Shown in pieces: positions 55,601 through 63,047 of a stretch of 64,000 nucleotides of DNA (within the stretch, counting starts at the first letter, position 1; each line of letters begins with the position of its first letter). The notes under the pieces are model-generated. The model saw only the letters and a program-made list of their open reading frames with translations. It ran no database searches and was not told where the DNA came from. Where the stretch lies: assembly GCF_022835695.1 (NCBI RefSeq), contig NZ_BQUV01000001.1, forward strand, positions 310,001 to 374,000, read 5' to 3'. Source of the DNA: Bradyrhizobium sp. Ce-3 (GTDB lineage Bacteria; Pseudomonadota; Alphaproteobacteria; Rhizobiales; Xanthobacteraceae). Both the position numbers and the translations under genes were made by a program.

Positions 55601-55831
55601 GTGCCGCTGATGTTGGGCACCGGCACCGGCTCGGAAATCCGCCAGCCGCTCGGCTACGCGATGGTCGGCGGTCTGATCGTCAGCCAGGCGCTGACGTTGT
55701 TCACGACGCCCGTGGTCTATCTCTATCTCGACCGGCTCTCCAACGCGTTTGCAAACTGGGGCCGCTCGTCGCGCGCCGACCACGACGCTGACGACGGCGA
55801 GGACGGATCGGTCAAGCAGGCGGCCGAGTGA
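52679..55831 (+). CDS. RND multidrug efflux pump (MdtB/MdtC-like)
   Basis: 1050 residues, twelve helices and two large periplasmic loops in the HAE1 pattern: N-terminus [20 protein letters not shown], TM4 proton-relay aspartates in [22 protein letters not shown], and the second-half [20 protein letters not shown] and [20 protein letters not shown]. It exports amphiphilic compounds by proton antiport. The start overlaps the adaptor stop, and marR is the divergent regulator. Confidence 0.95.
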   Translation: [1050 protein letters not shown]

Positions 55832-55889
55832 CTTGACTTTGGTCGGCATACCGGCGCATCCGAAAGATGTTCATTTCGGAGCCGGTACC

Positions 55890-56486
55890 GTGAAGATTGT
55901 CGGAAAGTCGCTCGTCATCCTGTTCACCGTGTTCGGCACGGCCGGCATTGGTCCTGGCATTGGTCTTGGCATTGGTCTTGGCATTGGTCCTGGCCACGCC
56001 CAGACCCCCAAGGGCAGGAACGCGCCGGTTCCGGCCGCTGCTCCCGCCGCGCCTCAAGGTGACGCCGCAGCCCCCAACAATTCCGGCTGGGTCGCGCGCT
56101 GCACCAGCGCGAGCCGCGACGCGCCGCTCGAATGCGCGATGGAGCAGACCGCGGTGCTCACCAAGACCGGCCAGCTGATCGTGCTGGTCAACATCCGCGT
56201 TCCCGGCGACACCCGCACCCCGGTGGCGTTGATCCAGCTTCCGCTCGGGCTGAACCTGCCGGTCGGCGCCAAGCTGCAGGTCGATGACGGCAAGGCCGTC
56301 GACGTGCCGATCCAGACCTGCGAGGCGCGCGGCTGCTACATCAATGCGCCGATCGCCGCCGATGTCCTCGCCCAACTGAAATCGGGCAAGCAGCTCAAGG
56401 TCTCGTTCCAGAATCTCGGCAAGGAAACCATCTCGATCCCGATGCCGCTCGCCGACTTCGCGACGGTCTACGACAAGATCAAGTAA
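55890..56486 (+). CDS. IalB-like exported protein with tandem-repeat signal peptide
   Basis: 198 residues from a GTG preceded by GGAG; this choice gives a proper signal peptide (VKIVGKSLVILFTVFGTAG, then GIGPGIGLGIGLGIGPGHA) cut near GHA. The hydrophobic core contains four copies of a 12-bp unit. The mature part belongs to the invasion-associated locus B family (GWVARCTS, conserved cysteines around LECAMEQ and QTCEARGCYI, ending SFQNLGKETISIPM). These are secreted or periplasmic proteins of unclear function. It lies 58 bp after the RND pump. Confidence 0.87.
   Translation: MKIVGKSLVILFTVFGTAGIGPGIGLGIGLGIGPGHAQTPKGRNAPVPAAAPAAPQGDAAAPNNSGWVARCTSASRDAPLECAMEQTAVLTKTGQLIVLVNIRVPGDTRTPVALIQLPLGLNLPVGAKLQVDDGKAVDVPIQTCEARGCYINAPIAADVLAQLKSGKQLKVSFQNLGKETISIPMPLADFATVYDKIK
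55944..55991 (+). repeat. Four 12-bp tandem repeats in signal peptide
   Basis: Units GGCATTGGTCCT, GGCATTGGTCTT, GGCATTGGTCTT and GGCATTGGTCCT are in frame and encode GIGP/GIGL four times. Only the last-codon base varies (CCT or CTT). Confidence 0.95.
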
Positions 56487-56506
56487 CTCGGCGCACGCAG
56501 CCCGCG

Positions 56507-56914
56507 CTACCGCTCCCGCTTGTAGAGAAACGCGTTGTCCGGCTGCGGCATGCCGATCGACTTGTAGAAGCTCATCGAGTCAGGCGCCGACAGCAGCAGG
56601 CACATCGATTCAGGCCCGGCGTAACGCCGCGTTTCCGCGATCAGGCGCTTGCCGATGCCGTGGCCCTGAAACTCCCGATCGACCGCGAGGTCGGACAGAT
56701 AGCAGCAATAGGCGAAATCGGTGAGCGCGCGCGAGACGCCGACGAGCTTGCTCGCCTTGCGCGCCGTCACGATCAAATTGGCATTGGCGATCATGCGCGC
56801 CATCCGATCGGTATCCGCAAGCGGCCGCCGCTCGCCGAGGCCCGATTGCCGCAGCACCTCGATGAACTCGTCGACGCCGATCGACGCTTCGCGGGCATAG
56901 AGAATTTCGTCCAT
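56507..56914 (-). CDS. GNAT-family N-acetyltransferase
   Basis: 135 residues from the ATG after AGAGG. The acetyl-CoA-binding motif A is VDREFQGHGIGKRLIAE and motif B ends in MSFYKSIGMPQPDNAFLYKRE. Target unknown. It lies next to tRNA-Gln and is transcribed away from it on the same strand. Confidence 0.88.
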   Translation of the reverse strand: MDEILYAREASIGVDEFIEVLRQSGLGERRPLADTDRMARMIANANLIVTARKASKLVGVSRALTDFAYCCYLSDLAVDREFQGHGIGKRLIAETRRYAGPESMCLLLSAPDSMSFYKSIGMPQPDNAFLYKRER

Positions 56915-57081
56915 CAACTTAAACCTCTGTCGCAACACCCCGGGTCACACGGGCGGGACCATGGTGGATTATGCCGGGCTAATCCACCCTCACGCCGTAA
57001 TGGCATCCAGCGCGTCACACGCAGGTTGCGCCCGGCAATCTCGTCAGGATTTCAGAGGATGATCGCGCCACCGAGGCGGAT

Positions 57082-57155
57082 TGGCTGGGGAACCTGGATT
57101 CGAACCAAGACAAACAGAGTCAGAGTCTGTTGTGCTACCGTTACACCATTCCCCA
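57082..57155 (-). tRNA. tRNA-Gln (anticodon CTG)
   Basis: On the minus strand the 74 nt begin TGGGGAATGGTGTAACGG and end in GCCA. The acceptor stem TGGGGAA/TTCCCCA, anticodon stem ACAGA/TCTGT with loop CTCTGAC (anticodon CTG), and T-arm with GGTTCGAATCC are complete. The CCA end is encoded. No duplicated 3' end or integrase is seen nearby, so there is no sign of an inserted element. Confidence 0.95.
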
Positions 57156-57262
57156 AGAATAGTCCGTGGTATCAACAGCTTAGCTGGATGACTGGACATC
57201 TCGGTACAGCGGGTTCGCCTGCCAAATCAGCGCCCGCGCGAGAGCGACCTTCTACCCGCTTG

Positions 57263-57296
57263 GTCCCACGCTTGGCAAGCGTTGTCGGCGTGGGAC
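57263..57296. terminator. Stem-loop between tRNA-Gln and small gene
   Basis: GTCCCACGC and GCGTGGGAC form perfect 9-bp arms around 16 nt. It lies in a gap of about 200 bp with no gene. A terminator for the small minus-strand gene at 57354 is plausible; no T-tract is seen. Confidence 0.4.
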
Positions 57297-57353
57297 CGGC
57301 GTGAAAATCGCGGATCCGGTACGCCACTGATCCGCCAGGGGGAGCCACACGGT

Positions 57354-57554
57354 TCAAAGTCCGGCGAGTACTTCCACCAGCAGTTCGGGGCAGGCCGCAA
57401 ACAAAGCTCCAACACCAAATCCGGCGGTGCCGAACCCGATCGCGCCGATCCAGCCATGGCTCCCAAATCCGAGCAGCGCGCCGATCACGGTTGCCGTTCC
57501 AACCACGACAACGGTCCAAATGACCCGTATGACGAGAACCAGCGTCTTGAACAT
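57354..57554 (-). CDS. Small glycine-rich membrane protein (66 aa)
   Basis: Starts MFKTLVLVIRVIWTVVVVGT and contains two or three hydrophobic stretches rich in Gly/Ala (ATVIGALLGFGSHGWIGAIG, then FGVGALFAACPELLVEVLAG). Spacing and codon use look genuine, but the ribosome site is weak. Function unknown. Confidence 0.5.
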   Translation of the reverse strand: MFKTLVLVIRVIWTVVVVGTATVIGALLGFGSHGWIGAIGFGTAGFGVGALFAACPELLVEVLAGL

Positions 57555-57743
57555 CGCGATCCACGGCTCGACACGCGCGACCTCCTCGACGCGAAAGGAA
57601 CGTCGCGCCTCAGCGGTCTCGGTCGAGGACTTCTAGTTTGGGTCTATGCCCGCTCGCGGCCCGTTCAACCACGGCCGCGTGATGCGCCCTGACAAAGCGC
57701 CGCACCACCCCAACCCCCAACCGCGCATGCCCTGCCGTTGGGC

Positions 57744-60224
57744 TTAGTACAGCCCGCCGGTCCCTGACCGCATCACGGCGCGATCCGCGTCCGGCGAGAT
57801 GCCTTGCTGCTGGGTACCGTCGATCACGTCGGTGCCGGCGACCAGGGTCGGATCGTAGAACGGCGGCGCCTGGCCCGGCTTGAAGGCTTCGAGCACTACG
57901 CCCCGGTTCTGCCCCTGCGCGGCGCGCAGGCCGGTCTTGGCATCGACCAGCACCAGGCGGATGCCGACCGGCTGCTTGAACGGGGTGGCGGGCTTGTCGG
58001 CCAGCGCGAGCTTCAGGAAGTCGCGCGCGATCGGCGCTGCGGTGTGGCCGGCCTGCGCGTTGCGGCCGAGCGAGCGCGGCTTGTCGTAGCCGACATAGAG
58101 ACCGACCACAAGATCCGGCGAGAAGCCGACGAACCAGAGGTCCTTGGCCTCGTTCGAGGTGCCGGTCTTGCCGGCGAGCGGCTTGCCGACCTCCTTCAGC
58201 GCGGTGCCGGTGCCGGCCTGGATCACGCCCTCCATCAGCGAGGTGATCTGGTAGGCGGTCATCGAATCCAGCACCCGCTCGCGGTGGTCGATCAGTTGTG
58301 GCTCCGGCTGGTTCTTCCAGCCCTCCGGCGCGTCGCAGCCGCGGCATTCACGCTGGTCGTGCTTGAAAATCGTGTGGCCGTAGCGGTCCTGGATGCGGTC
58401 GATCAAGGTCGGCTTCACGCGGACACCGCCATTGGCGATCATCGAATAGGCCGTGGCCATCCGCATCACCGTGGTCTCGCCGGCGCCGAGCGCGTAAGCG
58501 AGATAGTTCGGCAGCTCGTCATAGACGCCGAAGCGCTTGGCATACTCGCCGATGACAGGCATGCCGATCTCCTGCGCCAGCCGCACCGTCACGGTGTTGA
58601 GCGACAGCCGTAGCGCGTTGCGCAGCGTGACCTGGCCCTGATACTTGCCGGTGGAGAAGTTCTCCGGACGCCAGATGTTGCCCTGGCCCTGGTCGATTTC
58701 GATCGGCCCGTCGATCATCACGGTCGAGCCGGTATAGCCATTGTCGAGCGCCGTCGAATAGACGATCGGCTTGAAGGTCGAGCCGGGCTGCCGATAGGCC
58801 TGAGTGGCGCGGTTGAACTGGCTCTGGTCGAACGAGAAGCCGCCGACCATCGCCAGCACGCGGCCGGTGTGCGGATCCATCGCCACCATCGCGCCCGACA
58901 GTTCGGGGATCTGGCGCAGCCGGTACTGGCCTTCGATCGCCTTGCCGTCCTTGTAGAGCGGATCGGCGTAGATCACGTCGCCGGGCTGCAGCACCTGCGA
59001 AACTGCGGTCGGCGCCCTGCCCTTGATCCTGGCCCAGCGTACGCCGTCCATCGTGACGATGCCGGTCTCGCGCTGCTTGCTGACGGCGCCGCCGAGCTCG
59101 CGGCCCGGCTGGAAACCGATCCGCGCCGACTGGTCGTTGCTCTCCAGCACCACCGCCATCCGCCACGGCGAGATGTCGGACAGCGACTTGATCTCGGCGA
59201 GCGGTACACCCCAGTCGCTGGTCAGGTCGAGCTTCTGGATCGCGCCGCGATAGCCCTGCGCCTCGTCATAGTTCACGAGCCCCGCCACCATGGCCTTGCG
59301 CGCCATCACCTGGACCTTCGGGTCGAGCGTGGTGCGCACCGACAGGCCGCCCTCATAGAGCTTCTTCTCGCCGTAGCGCTCGAAGATGTCGCGGCGGACT
59401 TCTTCCGAGAAGTATTCGCCGGCGAAGGTGTGGGCGCCGTTGCTGCGGTTGGTGACGGCCAGCGGGTCCTTGCGCGCCTTGTCGGCGTCAGCGGCGGTGA
59501 TCCAGCCGTTCTCCTGCAGGCGGTCGATCACGTAGTTGCGCCGCTCGATGGCGCGCGCGCGGTTGCGCACCGGATGCAGGCTCGCCGGCATCTTCGGCAG
59601 CGCTGCCAGATAGGCGGCTTCGGCGACCGTCAGTTCATTGACCGACTTGTCGAAATACACCAGCGAGGCCGCCGCGATGCCGTAGGCGCCGAGGCCGAGA
59701 TAGATCTCGTTGAGATAGAGCTCGAGGATCTTGTCCTTGGAATAGGCCCGCTCGATGCGCATCGCCAGCAAGGCTTCCTTGATCTTGCGGGTGAACGACA
59801 CCTCGTTGGTCAGAAGGAAGTTCTTGGCGACCTGCTGGGTGATCGTGGAAGCACCCTGCGGACGGCGATTGGAACCGAAGTTCTGGACGTAGGAGACGCC
59901 GGCACGCGCCATGCCGGTATAGTCGATGCCGCCGTGCTCGTAGAAATTCTTGTCCTCGGCGGCGAGGAAGGCGTTGATCACGAGCTTCGGCACCGCCTGG
60001 ATCGGCAGATAGAGCCGGCGCTCCTTGGCGAACTCACCGAGCAGCGAGCCGTCCGCCGCGTGGACGCGGGTCATCACCGGCGGCTCGTAGTTCTGGAGCT
60101 GCGAATAGTCGGGCAGGTCCTTGGAAAAATGCCAGAACAGCCCTGCCACCGCGGCGAGACCAGCCAGGAACAGGATGGTTCCTGCGGTGAACAGGAACCC
60201 GAAGAACCGCAACAGAAATTTCAT
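57744..60224 (-). CDS. Penicillin-binding protein 1A (bifunctional)
   Basis: 826 residues from ATG (an in-frame upstream start 18 codons earlier is less likely). N-terminal membrane anchor, then the GT51 transglycosylase: AAEDKNFYEHGGIDYTG and RRPQGASTITQQVAKN with the catalytic glutamates, then a linker. The transpeptidase domain has the Ser-x-x-Lys in QPGSTFKPI, SLN in RLSLNTVT, and KTGTS near 740. It builds and cross-links peptidoglycan at the inner membrane. It is divergent from a coiled-coil gene behind a CtrA-type site. Confidence 0.95.
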   Translation of the reverse strand: MKFLLRFFGFLFTAGTILFLAGLAAVAGLFWHFSKDLPDYSQLQNYEPPVMTRVHAADGSLLGEFAKERRLYLPIQAVPKLVINAFLAAEDKNFYEHGGIDYTGMARAGVSYVQNFGSNRRPQGASTITQQVAKNFLLTNEVSFTRKIKEALLAMRIERAYSKDKILELYLNEIYLGLGAYGIAAASLVYFDKSVNELTVAEAAYLAALPKMPASLHPVRNRARAIERRNYVIDRLQENGWITAADADKARKDPLAVTNRSNGAHTFAGEYFSEEVRRDIFERYGEKKLYEGGLSVRTTLDPKVQVMARKAMVAGLVNYDEAQGYRGAIQKLDLTSDWGVPLAEIKSLSDISPWRMAVVLESNDQSARIGFQPGRELGGAVSKQRETGIVTMDGVRWARIKGRAPTAVSQVLQPGDVIYADPLYKDGKAIEGQYRLRQIPELSGAMVAMDPHTGRVLAMVGGFSFDQSQFNRATQAYRQPGSTFKPIVYSTALDNGYTGSTVMIDGPIEIDQGQGNIWRPENFSTGKYQGQVTLRNALRLSLNTVTVRLAQEIGMPVIGEYAKRFGVYDELPNYLAYALGAGETTVMRMATAYSMIANGGVRVKPTLIDRIQDRYGHTIFKHDQRECRGCDAPEGWKNQPEPQLIDHRERVLDSMTAYQITSLMEGVIQAGTGTALKEVGKPLAGKTGTSNEAKDLWFVGFSPDLVVGLYVGYDKPRSLGRNAQAGHTAAPIARDFLKLALADKPATPFKQPVGIRLVLVDAKTGLRAAQGQNRGVVLEAFKPGQAPPFYDPTLVAGTDVIDGTQQQGISPDADRAVMRSGTGGLY

Positions 60225-60697
60225 CGACCAGATTTCCGTGGCGAGTACGTCGCTCGTTCTGAGCGCGCTGCGTGCCACTTAGGCCGCCCGGTATATCGGT
60301 CGGCCTTGGGACCTGCAATTCGACACCGGAGAATTTAAGCAAGCCAGGCGTCAAACTTATGCCATAGAGGGCGGCTCGCGCGCACCGCCAAATCAGCGGC
60401 CCCGCCTGCCCGGTGCCGCCGCCGGAGGCTGCATCGAGCTTGCGCTACGGCGCGACGCGATTCGCAGCACGGCGTGCCGAATCCCGCCTGGCCTCAATCG
60501 CCGTGCTTGCGCACAGGCCGCGTCACGAAAGAAAAACGCAGGGCAGACGCGCGGCGTGCACTACCCGGCTGCCGTCCCGGCCGCTGCGACGTCAGAAACC
60601 GGTGGACAGTGCCGGCGGCCGGGCCGAATTAACCATCCGTTAACTATAACTACCGCAAGTTGTTGTCATACACGCGACTCGCGACGGGCTGATTGGC
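60225..60697. other. 473-bp divergent intergenic region with CtrA-type box
   Basis: The region between the PBP1A gene and the coiled-coil gene has no credible coding frame; the longer frames are proline/arginine-rich shadows. Its last 80 bases are AT-richer and carry the TTAA-N7-TTAA box. Nothing else recognisable is seen. Confidence 0.6.
60629..60643. promoter_or_regulatory. CtrA-type binding site (TTAA-N7-TTAA)
   Basis: TTAACCATCCGTTAA fits the alphaproteobacterial CtrA consensus TTAA-N7-TTAA perfectly, including the preferred TTAACCAT half. It lies 54 bp before the coiled-coil gene. Confidence 0.7.
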
Positions 60698-61126
60698 ATG
60701 GCACTGCGCGGATTTAGACGGCCCTTTGTGGCCGACCCGAATGTCCTTGGATTTCCAAGGCCCCCCACATCGGCGATGGGCACCGAGGCCTTGGATCTCG
60801 TCTATCAGGCGGCGGATTTGTTCCGCAGCATCGAGGACAGGGCCCGCGCCGGCGAAGCCCGCGCCGAGGCCGCCGAACAGGCGCAGCTCGAAATCATCGC
60901 CGCCACCGAGCGCAAACTGCGGGACGCGTCGCGAGCGCTCGAGGAAGCCCGGCGCCGCATCGAGTCCCAGCAGGAGCAGCTCGATGCGGCCGAGTACCGC
61001 GCCCAGGCCGCCGAAGCTGAGGCGCGCGAAGCCAAGCAATCGCTGGCCCTGGTCGAGGATGCGATCCGCCGGCGCCTGCTGCTGACCAGCGGACATGAGG
61101 ACGGCAGGTCGACCGCCGTCGCCTGA
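60698..61126 (+). CDS. Coiled-coil protein, probable CtrA target (142 aa)
   Basis: Residues about 30-125 are an uninterrupted Ala/Glu/Arg helix with heptads (RARAGEARAEAAEQAQLEII, then RRRIESQQEQLDAAEYRAQ); the ends are disordered. No membrane segment or known domain. With a CtrA-type site ahead and a peptidoglycan synthase behind, a cell-cycle or envelope role is possible, but this is inference. Confidence 0.65.
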   Translation: MALRGFRRPFVADPNVLGFPRPPTSAMGTEALDLVYQAADLFRSIEDRARAGEARAEAAEQAQLEIIAATERKLRDASRALEEARRRIESQQEQLDAAEYRAQAAEAEAREAKQSLALVEDAIRRRLLLTSGHEDGRSTAVA

Positions 61127-61149
61127 CGCGCACCCGATTGGCAGATTTC

Positions 61150-61183
61150 GTAGCCCGCATGTCGCTTCGCTCATACGGGCTAC
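61150..61183. repeat. Short palindromic repeat (GTAGCCCG family)
   Basis: GTAGCCCGCATG and CATACGGGCTAC are inverted around TCGCTTCGCT. It is related to 1572-1658 and lies between convergent genes, where it may terminate transcription from both sides. Confidence 0.65.
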
Positions 61184-61196
61184 CGCTCCGTCTCAA

Positions 61197-62933
61197 TCAA
61201 TAGCCGCCGGCAAGCCCCGAATTGCGGCGCGGATCGTTGGCACCATAGAAGCGATTGTTGCCGACCGGTTTGCCGCCGAGCGACGGCGCGCCGATGATGA
61301 TGACCGCGAGGTGATTGGCCGGCTGCGGCGGACCGAACTTTTGCCCCATGCCTTCCAGGATCTTCCGCGTGTCCGGCGACAGCGTGAAGTCCTCGAGGTT
61401 GGTCGCCTCCGGCAGCCATTGCTGGTGGAAGCGCGGCATGTCGACGGCCTCCTGTGCATTCATGCCGTAGTCGATGGCGTTGATCATCGTCAGCAGCACG
61501 GCGGTGATGATGCGGCTGCCGCCCGGCGTCCCCACCACCATGACCGGCTTGCCGTCTTTGGTCACGATGGTCGGGCTCATCGAGGACAGCGGGCGCTTGC
61601 CGGGGACGATCGAATTGGCCTCCCCCTGCACCAGGCCATAGAGGTTCGGCACGCCGACCTTGGCGGTGAAGTCGTCCATCTCGTCGTTGAGCAGCACGCC
61701 GGTCTTGGCCGCGGTCACCTTGGCACCGAACCAGTCGTTCAGCGTGTAGGTGACTGACACCGCGTTGCCGTCCTTGTCGGCGATCGAATAGTGCGTGGTG
61801 TTGCTGCCCTCGTGCGGCGGAACGCCGGGCTTGATGTCCTTCGACACGCCGGCCTTGGCCGGGTCGATCGCGGCGCGGATCTTCGCGGCGTAGTTCTTGT
61901 CGAGCAGGCGCTCGAGCGGATTCTTCACGAAATCAGGATCGCCGAGATAGCTGTTGCGATCGACATAGGCATGGCGCATCGCCTCGATCTGGTAATGCAC
62001 CGCCTGCGCGGAATGATAGCCGAGCTCCTTCAGCGGATAGCCCTCGAGGATGTTCAGCATCTCGCAGATCACCACGCCGCCCGAGCTCGGCGGCGGCGCC
62101 GAGACCACGTGATAGCCGCGATAGTCGCATTCGACCGGTGCGAGCTCGCGAACCTTGTAATTGTCGAGGTCCTCCTGGGTCAGCAGGCCCTTGCCGGCCT
62201 GGCTCGAGGCGACGATCGCCGCTCCCACCCAGCCCTTGTAGAAGCCGTCGGTGCCGCGCTTGCTGATCTCGCGCAGCGTCTCGGCAAGCTCGTGCTGCGT
62301 CAGCCGCTCGCCGACCTCGAACGGCTTGCCGTTGTTGAGGAAGATCGCGCCCGAGGCCGGATCCTCCTGAAAATCCTTGGTCGAGGTCTGCAGCATGCTG
62401 ACGTCGCCCTGATCCAGCACGAAGCCGTCCTCGGCGAGTTGCAGCGCCGGCGCGATCACGTCGGCGCGCTTCATCGTGCCGTATTTCTCGCGCGCATATT
62501 CCATGCCGGCGACCGAGCCCGGCACGCCGACCGCGAGATGCCCCTTGGTCGACAGGCCGGGTATGACGTTGCCGTCCTTGTCGAGATACATGTTGGCGGT
62601 GGCGCCCTTCGGCGCGGTCTCGCGGAAATCCAGGAAGGTCTTGCGGCCATCGGCGAGCTGGATGGTCATGAACCCGCCGCCGCCGAGATTGCCGGCGGCG
62701 GGATAGGCCACCGCGAGCGCGTAACCGACCGCAACCGCCGCATCGACCGCATTGCCGCCCCGCTTCAGCACCTCGACGCCGACCTGCGTCGCGAGATGCT
62801 GCGCGGAAACCACCATGCCGTTCTCGGCGGCGACCGGCGCCACCGACGCGGCGCGGCCAGGAGCTGACGCTGTGACGCCGATCGCGACAATGGCCGCGAC
62901 CATCCATCGCTCGCCGGTTTGTGGATTTTTCAT
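61197..62933 (-). CDS. ggt: Gamma-glutamyltransferase
   Basis: 578 residues with a signal peptide (cut near GRAAS). The autoprocessing nucleophile is T379 in NTTHYS; after cleavage the small subunit would start there. Substrate loops (TAPKGATANMYLD, then SMSPTIVTKDGKPVMVVGTP and a GSRII loop) are present. The enzyme transfers or hydrolyses gamma-glutamyl groups, mainly of glutathione, in the periplasm. A peptide-type ABC ATPase lies upstream on the same strand, so peptide or glutathione use may be linked. Confidence 0.94.
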   Translation of the reverse strand: MKNPQTGERWMVAAIVAIGVTASAPGRAASVAPVAAENGMVVSAQHLATQVGVEVLKRGGNAVDAAVAVGYALAVAYPAAGNLGGGGFMTIQLADGRKTFLDFRETAPKGATANMYLDKDGNVIPGLSTKGHLAVGVPGSVAGMEYAREKYGTMKRADVIAPALQLAEDGFVLDQGDVSMLQTSTKDFQEDPASGAIFLNNGKPFEVGERLTQHELAETLREISKRGTDGFYKGWVGAAIVASSQAGKGLLTQEDLDNYKVRELAPVECDYRGYHVVSAPPPSSGGVVICEMLNILEGYPLKELGYHSAQAVHYQIEAMRHAYVDRNSYLGDPDFVKNPLERLLDKNYAAKIRAAIDPAKAGVSKDIKPGVPPHEGSNTTHYSIADKDGNAVSVTYTLNDWFGAKVTAAKTGVLLNDEMDDFTAKVGVPNLYGLVQGEANSIVPGKRPLSSMSPTIVTKDGKPVMVVGTPGGSRIITAVLLTMINAIDYGMNAQEAVDMPRFHQQWLPEATNLEDFTLSPDTRKILEGMGQKFGPPQPANHLAVIIIGAPSLGGKPVGNNRFYGANDPRRNSGLAGGY

Positions 62934-63047
62934 TGGAGTTCCCCCGATTGCCGCCGTTTGGGTGCGGCGTATGTTGCTTCTATCGGAGCGAGCAAGTGTA
63001 GCAGGCTGCGTGCCCGCACACTATAGCCGCGTCAGCCTTGACTTCCC

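Noticed and set aside
57082-57155. tRNA-Gln as an integration site for a genomic island
   Set aside because: No integrase, no repeated tRNA 3' end and no change in gene character on either side.
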